Part shown: one piece after another, positions 1 to 7,201 of the stretch
Layout of the letters: each line of letters opens with the position of its first letter
Position numbering within the stretch: the first letter of the stretch is position 1
Origin: Pseudomonadales bacterium
GTDB lineage: Bacteria > Pseudomonadota > Gammaproteobacteria > Pseudomonadales > Azotimanducaceae
Reading direction: 5' to 3'
NCBI GenBank assembly: GCA_012103505.1
Contig: WLWP01000001.1
Span: 1,364,001-1,428,000, forward strand
DNA length: 64,000 nt
Notes under the pieces: model-generated
What the model was told of the DNA's origin: nothing
What the model saw: only the letters and a program-made list of their open reading frames with translations
Database searches by the model: none
Position numbers and translations under genes: made by a program

Positions 1-34
1 GAAGCTTACTCCTAAGCCAATATGTGTCGCTACT

Positions 35-1084
35 GTGAACAACCCAACCACAAGCCCTGTCCATGAGATACCAGACGATACGCTCGCGGCGATCGACTAT
101 TGTTATGAACAAGGATGGACGGACGGACTGCCAGTTGTGCCGCCGGAACGAAGCCGAGTCGAGGCTATGGTAGCGATGGAGGGTCGGCCTCCAGAAACCA
201 TACTTGCTACACATCCGGCCACAGGGTTGGAACTTTCCATCCACGCCGCGGGAGTAAATGCGGTGATGGCTGGATGCTTACCCGAGTACTTCCCGATAAT
301 AGTGGCCGCATTCGAGGCAATGGACAAAAAACCGTTTACCTTCCATGGCAGCTCGGCAAGTACAGGCGGCTCTGCTCCCTTACTGATTGTGAGCGGGCCG
401 GTCGTTGACGAGATTGGTATGAATGCAGGCGTCAATCTCTTTGGTCCTGGTAATCGAGCCAACGCCACCATAGGGCGAGCTGTCCGTTTGATCATTCTCA
501 ACGTCTTCAAGATGACACCAGGAATCGCTGACAAGTCCACGCAAGGGCATCCTGGCAAATATAGTTTTTGTATCGCCGAACGCGCGGACGCCAATCCATG
601 GCCTGGGTTAAACGAGGAGCTGGATTATGGCCCGGACATATCATGTGTTGTGACCTACGCAGGGGCTGGCTTCTGTAACGTTGAGAATCACGGCGCGAAC
701 AAACCTGAGGGCATACTCACTAGTATGGCCGATAGCATGGCAAATCTCGGCTGCCTCACTTTTGGTCAGAGCGTCATCGTCTTGTCCCCCGAGCATGCAC
801 GTATCATTGCAGATGCCGGATGGAGTAAAAGCGATGTGCAAAGCTACCTCTATGAAAACGCGCAACGCGACGTTGCCGCCCTAAAGGATATCGGCAAATA
901 TTATGCGCGAGAACACGAATTTCAGAAGACCGAAGAAGTCCACCGGGGTTACGGACCGGCAGACATACTAGTTACTGTCGGTGGCGGAGATGCAGGTGGA
1001 CACAGCGCTTTTATCCCGTCTTGGAGTCGGGGACGTGGATCAATCATGCAGCATCAAGCCATTGGCGTATGCATCGATTGCTAA
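35..1084 (+). CDS. Conserved protein of the 'GWTDGLPVVPP' type, likely partner of the UGSC selenoprotein
   Basis: A 349-aa soluble protein with no signal peptide or membrane segment. The N-terminal stretch GWTDGLPVVPP (around residues 27-37) is, from memory, a conserved signature of an uncharacterised family. The rest is rich in Gly/Ala with several cysteines and ends in a CxxC-like tail (VCIDC). It lies 33 bases upstream of the UGSC selenoprotein gene on the same strand, so the two probably form one transcript and may act together in a redox or reductase step; that role is inference. The start used is a GTG at 35 without a clear Shine-Dalgarno. The frame stays open to the left edge of the window, so the true start may lie outside. 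No enzymatic function is assigned. Confidence 0.7.
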   Translation: MNNPTTSPVHEIPDDTLAAIDYCYEQGWTDGLPVVPPERSRVEAMVAMEGRPPETILATHPATGLELSIHAAGVNAVMAGCLPEYFPIIVAAFEAMDKKPFTFHGSSASTGGSAPLLIVSGPVVDEIGMNAGVNLFGPGNRANATIGRAVRLIILNVFKMTPGIADKSTQGHPGKYSFCIAERADANPWPGLNEELDYGPDISCVVTYAGAGFCNVENHGANKPEGILTSMADSMANLGCLTFGQSVIVLSPEHARIIADAGWSKSDVQSYLYENAQRDVAALKDIGKYYAREHEFQKTEEVHRGYGPADILVTVGGGDAGGHSAFIPSWSRGRGSIMQHQAIGVCIDC

Positions 1085-1117
1085 CCGAACTTAGTTAAAG
1101 GAATCTAGGAGAATCAC

Positions 1118-1636
1118 ATGGAACTATTTGATCCAACCGCACCAGGTCAGGAACAAGTACGAACACGTGCCCCTGCCCTCGCGAATCTCGACGATCTAAC
1201 GATTGGCTTGTTGTCGAATGGCAAAGCAAAGGCTGATGTACTTATCCGTGCGACCGCGCAACGGTTGATTAACCGTTTTGGCGGCAAATACCTCGACGTT
1301 AAATTCAAAAAGCATGCTAGCGAACCTGCGTCGACTGAGCTGTTAACTAATCTATCTCATGAGTGCGACTATCTCATCACTGCCGCTGGTGACTGAGGCA
1401 GTTGCTCTACGTGCAGTGTGCATGATGGAATTTTGTTTGAGCAACTCGGTAAGCGGGCTGTCGTCCTTTGTACAACCCCGTTTGAAGTCACATCAAAGAA
1501 TATTGCCCGTGTCTTGGGCCTTGCCGACTATCCATTCGCCTCTCTTGAACATCCGTTAGGATCGAGAACTCAAGAAGAAATTGAAGCACGGGCTGACGTT
1601 GCAGCAGAGCGGGCAATCGAGATTCTAACCTCGTAA
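1118..1636 (+). CDS. UGSC-family selenoprotein with in-frame UGA (Sec93)
   Basis: A 172-residue protein whose reading frame is interrupted only by TGA at 1394-1396. Upstream and downstream halves are in the same frame. Across the TGA the sequence reads GD-U-GSCSTCSVHDG, the hallmark of the UGSC (seleno)protein family, with Sec93, Cys96 and Cys99 giving UxxCxxC as in GrdB/PrdB-type reductases. The N-terminal half (LDDLTIGLLSNGKAKADVL) and the C-terminal PFEVTSK and HPLGSR segments fit the family as I remember it. The ATG at 1118 has AGGAG six bases upstream. A hairpin fitting a bacterial SECIS directly follows the TGA. The gene is probably cotranscribed with the one ending at 1084. Its substrate is unknown; a thiol/selenol redox role is inferred. 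A conventional annotation would split it into two ORFs (1118-1396 and 1418-1636). Confidence 0.88.
1397..1446 (+). promoter_or_regulatory. Candidate bacterial SECIS element
   Basis: Directly after the UGA of the selenoprotein gene there is a perfect 8-bp inverted repeat, AGTTGCTC (1400-1407) and GAGCAACT (1439-1446). Nested in it is a smaller stem, 1410-1415 with 1419-1424 (one G-U pair), capped by a GUG loop at 1416-1418. The apical loop lies 19 bases after the UGA and contains GU, which matches the spacing and loop features known for SelB-binding bacterial SECIS hairpins. The fold was done by eye. SelB, SelA and tRNA-Sec genes are not in this window. Confidence 0.7.
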
Positions 1637-1655
1637 GTCGCCACGACTTCCGGCA

Positions 1656-2180
1656 CTAACGTCGGATTGGGTTCATGCCGTCCCAGTTGGCGCCAGCAGC
1701 AGCGATCTCGGCGAAACGTGCTTCGGTGTTCGGGTTTTTCGTCACAACCTCAAGCATGCAGCCGAGCATCGAGCGTGTGTCGAAGTACGCAAAATCTACG
1801 GGGCCAACAGAAGCAGAGTTCGCTGCCGGATAGCCCAGGTTAGCAAAATACGCAATGTCGTCTGGCACGCTATCTGACCAAACGCACATGTGATGAAAAC
1901 CGGTACCGTGAGTCACACTATCACGATAGGCACATTGATCTACTAAGGGTTGAATCAGCTCGATCTGCATCGGTCCGTTCTGGGCTAGCGCGACAATCAT
2001 TTCAAGTTCTGCGGGTTGTCCGTGGTAACGCACGTCACTGAACAAGTTACGATATTCAGTCACAAAAAAAGGGCCTATCCCTAGCTCCGTTGACCATCGG
2101 TGAATAGAAGCCTCGACATCATCAACCACCCACGCATTCTGAAAAAACTGTCTGTGCAAAGGGTTTGTTTGCTGCAACAC
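1656..2180 (-). CDS. VOC (glyoxalase-like) family protein
   Basis: A 174-aa protein with the two beta-alpha-beta-beta-beta modules expected of the vicinal oxygen chelate superfamily. The first module begins near FFQNAWVVDDVEASIHRW and the second near GTGFHHMCVWSD. The His of GFHH and the Glu of CMLEVV are candidate metal ligands. The closest type is the single-domain glyoxalase_4 group, which includes isomerases and epimerases as well as uncharacterised proteins. It starts at GTG with GGGAG six bases upstream. It is convergent with the selenoprotein gene (19-base gap) and divergent from the HD-GYP gene. The substrate cannot be deduced. Confidence 0.8.
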   Translation of the reverse strand: MLQQTNPLHRQFFQNAWVVDDVEASIHRWSTELGIGPFFVTEYRNLFSDVRYHGQPAELEMIVALAQNGPMQIELIQPLVDQCAYRDSVTHGTGFHHMCVWSDSVPDDIAYFANLGYPAANSASVGPVDFAYFDTRSMLGCMLEVVTKNPNTEARFAEIAAAGANWDGMNPIRR

Positions 2181-2309
2181 AGTCTGCTCCCAACCATTAA
2201 CGATAGGCTATCTTGACGAAAACGTCCCCGAGATCACAGCAAAACAAGAGGCAAGTCACAAAGCAGCCTTATTTATCGACTTATGATGGGATGACAAATC
2301 TCCCGTGAA

Positions 2310-3593
2310 ATGGCAATGGACGCTCAACCGAAGTACAAAGGACTGCAAAAGCTAGAACCCCAGCACCTAACGGTGGGGATGTACATTGCCCAGCTCGATC
2401 GGGATTGGGCTGAAACAGACTTTGCTTTGCAAGGTTTCTACGTTCGAACACAGCAAGCCATAGAGCGATTAGCGGCCAAGCACAGCTTTGTCTACGTCGA
2501 CCCTCGTCGTTACGACTCAAAGATGGGAGAAGTGAAGCTACACGCTGTAGGCAAGCGGAACGGCAAGAGTCCCTCACGCGGCAAGCTCTCCGCTCGTGAG
2601 CGGTTGCAGCCGAAAAAACCTCGCATCTATGACGATAGCGTCACAACCGCAGAAGAGTTTGTCACGGCAGAAACGACGCTGGAACAAGCGGAGCAGGTTC
2701 TGCAGGACTGTGTAGTCAAGTTGCAATCAAACGGCGGCTTCGACGTTGATGCAATTGAAGCGGCCATCACACCCCTGGTCGAATCCGTAATGCGTAACCA
2801 CACGGCGTTAGCCGCACTCGCCCGGATGCGCAAGACCGACGATTACCTCTACTCCCACGCAATTTCATGTTCAGTCTGGGGTGCGGTCATAGGTCGCCAA
2901 CTAGGCTTGCCACCAAAAGACATTAACGCGTTGGCGACAACTTGCGCGGTGATGGACATTGGTAAAACCAAAATTCCTATTGAGCTATTGAATGCTCCTC
3001 GAGAGCCAAGCGAGGACGAATGGGAGGCACTCCGTGGACACGTGAACACAAGTGTCGAAATCTTAAGCGAGCAAGGCTTGAACGATCACCGCGTTCTCAC
3101 TGCCATTCAAACACACCACGAGCGGCACGATGGCAGCGGCTATCCAGAGGGTTTAGCGGGTAACAAAATCCCGGCATTTGGCCGCATTGCCGGTCTTGTA
3201 GATACGTACGACGCAATGATTTCCGACAGACCTTATGCAGAAGCTCTGAGCTCATACCAAGCGATACAGGAAATTCATCGAGGCGCCGACACGCTTTTCC
3301 AAGCAGAACTCGTAGAATTTTTTATCAAAGCGATAGGCGTCTTTCCAGTTGGATCGATCGTTGAACTCAATACGGGCGAAGTGGGTGTCGTAGTCTCGCA
3401 ATCCGCAAACAATCGGTTGAAACCAAAAGTAATGCTCATACTTGAAGCCGACAAGAGCAAACGTGCCCATCTAGTTGTCATCGACCTTTCGATCCAACAG
3501 ACAGATACAAGTCAGCCGCTGCAGTGGTGGATCACGAAGGAACTACCCGTCAATGCTTACGGCATAGATCCACAAGAATACTTTCTTGCCTAG
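2310..3593 (+). CDS. DUF3391 + HD-GYP domain protein with altered metal site
   Basis: A 427-aa cytoplasmic protein. Residues 10-130 form a DUF3391-like N-terminal domain (HLTVGMYIAQLDRDW), a linker follows, and an HD-GYP domain occupies about 170-360 with HHERHDGSGYP clearly present. HD-GYP proteins normally hydrolyse c-di-GMP at a di-iron or tri-iron site. Here the diagnostic HD doublet reads VMDIGK, so the metal-binding His is Met215, which suggests weak or lost catalysis and perhaps a c-di-GMP-sensing role. The gene is followed immediately by an EAL-domain gene with a one-base gap, suggesting translational coupling. No strong Shine-Dalgarno is visible at the ATG. Confidence 0.9.
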   Translation: MAMDAQPKYKGLQKLEPQHLTVGMYIAQLDRDWAETDFALQGFYVRTQQAIERLAAKHSFVYVDPRRYDSKMGEVKLHAVGKRNGKSPSRGKLSARERLQPKKPRIYDDSVTTAEEFVTAETTLEQAEQVLQDCVVKLQSNGGFDVDAIEAAITPLVESVMRNHTALAALARMRKTDDYLYSHAISCSVWGAVIGRQLGLPPKDINALATTCAVMDIGKTKIPIELLNAPREPSEDEWEALRGHVNTSVEILSEQGLNDHRVLTAIQTHHERHDGSGYPEGLAGNKIPAFGRIAGLVDTYDAMISDRPYAEALSSYQAIQEIHRGADTLFQAELVEFFIKAIGVFPVGSIVELNTGEVGVVVSQSANNRLKPKVMLILEADKSKRAHLVVIDLSIQQTDTSQPLQWWITKELPVNAYGIDPQEYFLA

Positions 3594-3594
3594 C

Positions 3595-4863
3595 ATGTCT
3601 TCCCTGGCCAAAAAGGCAGAAAGCTCGCTTCTCGAAGTCATTCGCGAAGCGATTAACTCATGCCAAGGTAAGAGCGCCATGATGGTGGTTTCTCTAACGA
3701 ACCTATCAACGATATCGGCAGAAACAACACGGGCGACCAAGAGCGACGTAATTGACCTCTTCATTGCCTCAAGCCAAGCAATTCTACGACCAAGCGATGC
3801 GCTCATAGTCGTTAGCGAGGACAAGCTCGTACTCGTACTTGATAATTTGATTGACACAAATCATGTCAGACTTGCAGGAATGAAACTGGCTCGAGTATTC
3901 ACAACCCCCATTGAGCTGGATTTGCAAACCATCAAGTTGGAAGTCTTCTGTGGCATCGTCTATTTGGCTAGGCAAATCTCAAGCATTGACGCACTCGATG
4001 TAGTTTATGCAAAAGCTGAAGCCGCCCTACAGACCGCAATTGAATTCGACAACGCACAACAAGCTGGCGAAAACTTTCACTTTCATGTGGCAATGGCCGA
4101 CGACGCTGCCGACATGGACGAACATTGGCAGATAAGCCAAGACCTACGCCATGCCATCGCCGAACACCACATCTCAATGGACTATCAACCCAAGGTAGAC
4201 CTTAAGACTGGGGTGGTTACCGGCGCTGAGGCGCTAGTCAGATGGCGTTATAACGGCGAGGTTCGACCACCGCTGTCGTACTTAACCGCGCTGCAATCCG
4301 ATTTGATGTGGGAACTTACGCAATACTGCTTTCGCTCAGTCCTACGCGACATAAACGACTACGGACTGGACCTGCCGGTTTCACTCAACCTCGATCCAAG
4401 CTGCCTGCACGAACCCGACCTTCAGTACTTTTTCGATCGAGAGGCTACTTTTTGGGGTGTCGATCATGACCGGATAACATTTGAGATTACAGACGCTAAA
4501 GACGTCTTTAATCACGCCGTGATTAGGGAGAACATTCAAGGTCTTCGCGCACATGGATTCAATATTTGCATAGATGACTTTGGCACCGGACACGCGGGTT
4601 TGCAGAGGCTACATGATCTACCGGCGGACGAGGTCAAAATTCACGGCACCTTATGCGGCAACATTCTCACAGAGCCTGACAACCAACTGATCACAAAAAA
4701 TATCATCGAGCTCGCCAACAGTATGAATATCACGACGGTCGCACTCAGCGTCGAAGATGGCGAAACATTAAAACGACTCGGAGAATGGGGATGCCAGCTC
4801 GGCCAGGGATTCTATCTCGGGGCGCCGATTCCGATCGAACAACTTACGGAACTTGCCCAATAA
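3595..4863 (+). CDS. EAL-domain protein with degenerate catalytic residues
   Basis: About 422 aa from the ATG at 3595; a TTG at 3586 is possible but would overlap the previous gene. The N-terminal 170 residues look like a GGDEF-type fold that has lost GGDEF. The C-terminal half is an EAL domain: E212 of GAEALVRW, N of SLNLDP, DDFGTG with D327/D328, and K348 are present. The expected EGVE motif reads LSVE (Leu384 in place of the Glu regarded as essential), the Asp after KI is His350, and the second Glu of the ExxE/D segment is Asp. Phosphodiesterase activity is therefore doubtful and a binding or scaffold role is inferred. It is coupled to the HD-GYP gene upstream and convergent with the receiver gene. 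Confidence 0.88.
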   Translation: MSSLAKKAESSLLEVIREAINSCQGKSAMMVVSLTNLSTISAETTRATKSDVIDLFIASSQAILRPSDALIVVSEDKLVLVLDNLIDTNHVRLAGMKLARVFTTPIELDLQTIKLEVFCGIVYLARQISSIDALDVVYAKAEAALQTAIEFDNAQQAGENFHFHVAMADDAADMDEHWQISQDLRHAIAEHHISMDYQPKVDLKTGVVTGAEALVRWRYNGEVRPPLSYLTALQSDLMWELTQYCFRSVLRDINDYGLDLPVSLNLDPSCLHEPDLQYFFDREATFWGVDHDRITFEITDAKDVFNHAVIRENIQGLRAHGFNICIDDFGTGHAGLQRLHDLPADEVKIHGTLCGNILTEPDNQLITKNIIELANSMNITTVALSVEDGETLKRLGEWGCQLGQGFYLGAPIPIEQLTELAQ

Positions 4864-4888
4864 GTCGCAGCTCGGACCACTCTTTTGG

Positions 4889-5254
4889 CTAGACCGCCTC
4901 ACCCTTAACAAGTATCCGCACCAACTCATCAATCCGGCAAGGCTTAGACAGCATTTCTACCCCATGCGGCATTAGACCATCCAGCGCGTTGAGATTGCCA
5001 CTCATCAAAATACAGCGAAGATCTTTCCGAATCTTGAGCGCCATAGCGATAAATTCAATACCATCGATATCTTCGTTCAGGCTGTAATCGACCAGCAAAG
5101 TAGAAATGTTCGGATGACTCTCAAGCCGATTGATTGCAGAGCTCGAGTTCACTGCGCTGAAACACTCACAGTCATGCATCTTTAACGCTCGTACAATCAA
5201 ATCCCCGAGTGTTGGATCGTCATCGAGAACAAGCACGACGCCCTGGTTGATCAT
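4889..5254 (-). CDS. Stand-alone response regulator receiver domain
   Basis: A 121-aa protein consisting only of a receiver domain: acidic pair D11/D12, phospho-acceptor D56 (LLVDYSL), Ser85 (LMSGN) and Lys104 (LSKP). It has no output domain, so it may be a CheY-like shuttle, a phosphate sink or an allosteric partner. Its ATG overlaps the stop codon of the mini histidine-box protein by four bases, making it the last gene of a three-gene operon. Because it faces the degenerate HD-GYP/EAL pair, a shared signalling circuit is possible; that is inference. Confidence 0.9.
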   Translation of the reverse strand: MINQGVVLVLDDDPTLGDLIVRALKMHDCECFSAVNSSSAINRLESHPNISTLLVDYSLNEDIDGIEFIAMALKIRKDLRCILMSGNLNALDGLMPHGVEMLSKPCRIDELVRILVKGEAV

Positions 5255-5481
5255 TCTTCACTATCAACACTTGTTGATGAGTGTTCCTGCCCCGCTGGTT
5301 GTTCCGAAAGTTCTGCCATCAACCCACTCAAACTGGCCTGGACGACATCCGTCAAACGTACAATTTCCGATAAACCCGGTTCGAGATCCCGGTTGTGTTG
5401 AAGAATTTCAGCTTGTAGCCGAATAGAGGCAACGTGAGTGACGAGATTATGGATCGTGGTTGCCGCCTCAGCGTTAGACAT
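5251..5481 (-). CDS. Mini histidine-box (DHp-like) protein without kinase domain
   Basis: A 76-aa protein if the ATG at 5481 is used; a longer frame from 5538 would lie inside the preceding gene. The sequence around H11 (TIHNLVTHVASIRLQAEIL) resembles the phospho-acceptor helix of a histidine kinase dimerisation domain, with a second helix near residues 35-58. There is no room for the ATP-binding domain. The start overlaps the LuxR-type regulator by eight bases and the stop overlaps the receiver by four. It could pass phosphate between the two receivers or simply dimerise with one; both are inference. Confidence 0.7.
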   Translation of the reverse strand: MSNAEAATTIHNLVTHVASIRLQAEILQHNRDLEPGLSEIVRLTDVVQASLSGLMAELSEQPAGQEHSSTSVDSEE

Positions 5482-6106
5482 CGACCAGAGAATTCCTGAT
5501 CGCATAACTGACGATTTCTGAGTTGGACTGCACGCCAAGCTTTTCCAGCAATCTCTTTCGATAGGTACTGATGGTTTTCACACTCAAATTCATTTCACGG
5601 GCGATTTCCGAAACTCCGACTCCAGCCACCAAGCGCTCCATAACTTGGTATTCGCGGTTGGAAAGGCTTTCATGTGGTTTCAAACGCTCAGAGCTTTCAC
5701 CCGTCACATGCGCTGCCAGATCGGGACTGAGCACCATCCGCCCTTCTGAGACTGTGTGGATACCCGTAATAACTTCCTTCAAAGAACAACTCTTGTGCAG
5801 GTAGCCGGAGGCCCCCTGCTTGACTAATCGACCAACAAATTGGTCCGCTGGGTGCGCTGAAAGAATGAGAATCGCCGTATCCGGGTGACGGCGTGCGACT
5901 TGCAGAACCAAGTCCGCGCCACCACGCCCAGGCATCGTCAGATCCAGGAGAAGTACATCAATACTCATATCCTGCAGTTTTTGCATACACTCTTGCGTTG
6001 ACCCCGCTTGATCGACGACATCAATGCCTGATTGATTGAGTCCGACGGCGAGCGTCTCTCGAAAGACCGCGTGGTCATCTACCAGCATGACCCGACAGTG
6101 ATCCAT
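5474..6106 (-). CDS. NarL/FixJ-type response regulator with LuxR HTH
   Basis: A 210-aa protein. Residues 1-120 are a receiver (D10/D11, phospho-acceptor D55 in LLLDLTMPGRGG, Lys in GYLHKS). Residues 145-205 are a LuxR-type helix-turn-helix (SNREYQVMERLVAGVGVSEIA, then VKTISTYRKRLLEKLGV). It is a DNA-binding transcription regulator. It heads the minus-strand operon with the mini DHp protein and the lone receiver. No full-length cognate kinase lies nearby, so the sensor must be encoded elsewhere. Confidence 0.94.
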   Translation of the reverse strand: MDHCRVMLVDDHAVFRETLAVGLNQSGIDVVDQAGSTQECMQKLQDMSIDVLLLDLTMPGRGGADLVLQVARRHPDTAILILSAHPADQFVGRLVKQGASGYLHKSCSLKEVITGIHTVSEGRMVLSPDLAAHVTGESSERLKPHESLSNREYQVMERLVAGVGVSEIAREMNLSVKTISTYRKRLLEKLGVQSNSEIVSYAIRNSLVDV

Positions 6107-6225
6107 CTGTTGTTCCTATTGCTACTTAGTAAGAGAACTGCAGCTGATGCTAAGCCACAATCGATGTTTGTACCAGACGCAAAGATCGTCTACAAAGGAC
6201 TATAGGTCTAAAACAGGGAGATAGA

Positions 6226-7155
6226 ATGAGCCAGCGATCAATCCGAGTGTGTAGCCAGCGTCTGTTTGCCAGCGCGTTGTTGCTTCTAAGCGTCTCAACA
6301 TACGCTGAAGAGAGCTTTGATATTGGGCTAGCCATTCAGCAAAACAATCGCCTGGTTCCAGATATCACCTACTTAACTGCAGACAACCATGAATCGAAGC
6401 TGGATGTGATTGGACCTCGTCCGGGCGGGGCCGCACGGCCAGTTTTACTCTACATCCATGGAGGCGGTTGGGTCGGTGGCTCTAAAGACCGGATGTACCT
6501 TCATTTTATCCCCTATCTCCAAATGGGCATGGCTGTGGTTAACGTCGGCTATCGGCTAGGGAACGTAGCACTCGCACCCGCGGCCGTCGAAGATGCGAGA
6601 TGTGCACTTCGGTGGGTTTACACCAACGCCGAGGCTTATGGTTTAGACACCTCTAAAATCGTCGTCAGCGGCCACTCGGCAGGTGGCCACCTCAGCCTAA
6701 CGACTGGGATGCTCCCGGCAGACGCCGGTCTGGATGGCAGATGCCCTGTACGCGTGCCGCCTGCGGATGGTGCGTTCCCAGAAATGCCGGTCGCAGCGAT
6801 TGTGAACTGGTTTGGGATTACAGATGTTGGCGACCTTGTTAGAGGACCAAACGCGAAGACTTATGCGATGGCTTGGATGGGCGCACAAACCAATTGGCAA
6901 GAGATCTCAGACCGTGTCTCTCCAATTAATTACGTCCATAAAGATCTTCCTCCGATACTGACCATCCATGGTGATGCAGATCCCATCGTGCCTTATGCGC
7001 ACGCGACAAATCTACATAAAGCACTGAAGAAAAAAGGAGTCGTTGAATCACTGCATACAATTCCAGGCGGCGGCCACGGTGGCTTCTCACTCGAACAAAA
7101 CATCGGAACCATGAACGTGATACGCGAATTTCTCACAGGACAGAACGTACTCTAG
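6226..7155 (+). CDS. Exported alpha/beta hydrolase (esterase/lipase-like)
   Basis: A 309-aa protein with a probable Sec signal peptide (residues 1-27, cleavage near STYA-EES). The catalytic features are the oxyanion motif HGGGW, the nucleophile elbow GHSAGGH, an Asp in HGDADPIVP and a His in GGGHGG. This arrangement is that of the BD-FAE/hormone-sensitive-lipase-like esterases, acting in the periplasm or outside the cell. The ATG is preceded by GGGAG at good spacing. The next gene begins 46 bases later, but the two are not obviously related. Confidence 0.88.
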   Translation: MSQRSIRVCSQRLFASALLLLSVSTYAEESFDIGLAIQQNNRLVPDITYLTADNHESKLDVIGPRPGGAARPVLLYIHGGGWVGGSKDRMYLHFIPYLQMGMAVVNVGYRLGNVALAPAAVEDARCALRWVYTNAEAYGLDTSKIVVSGHSAGGHLSLTTGMLPADAGLDGRCPVRVPPADGAFPEMPVAAIVNWFGITDVGDLVRGPNAKTYAMAWMGAQTNWQEISDRVSPINYVHKDLPPILTIHGDADPIVPYAHATNLHKALKKKGVVESLHTIPGGGHGGFSLEQNIGTMNVIREFLTGQNVL

Positions 7156-7170
7156 ATAGACTTCGTAATG

Positions 7171-7177
7171 CCCCCCC
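7171..7177 (+). repeat. C7 homopolymer at the start of the ABC ATPase gene
   Basis: Seven consecutive C residues follow an ATG at 7168. With six C the frame would open directly into the ABC ATPase and give a typical N-terminus. The tract could be a slippage site, a fixed frameshift or an assembly error. Confidence 0.6.
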
Positions 7178-7201
7178 TATCTTTCCGTCCAAGACTTATG
7201 G

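Noticed and set aside
103..594. 163-aa minus-strand open frame opposite the first gene
   Set aside because: It lies fully within a well-supported coding region, has no ribosome site, and its composition is that of a codon-shadow frame.
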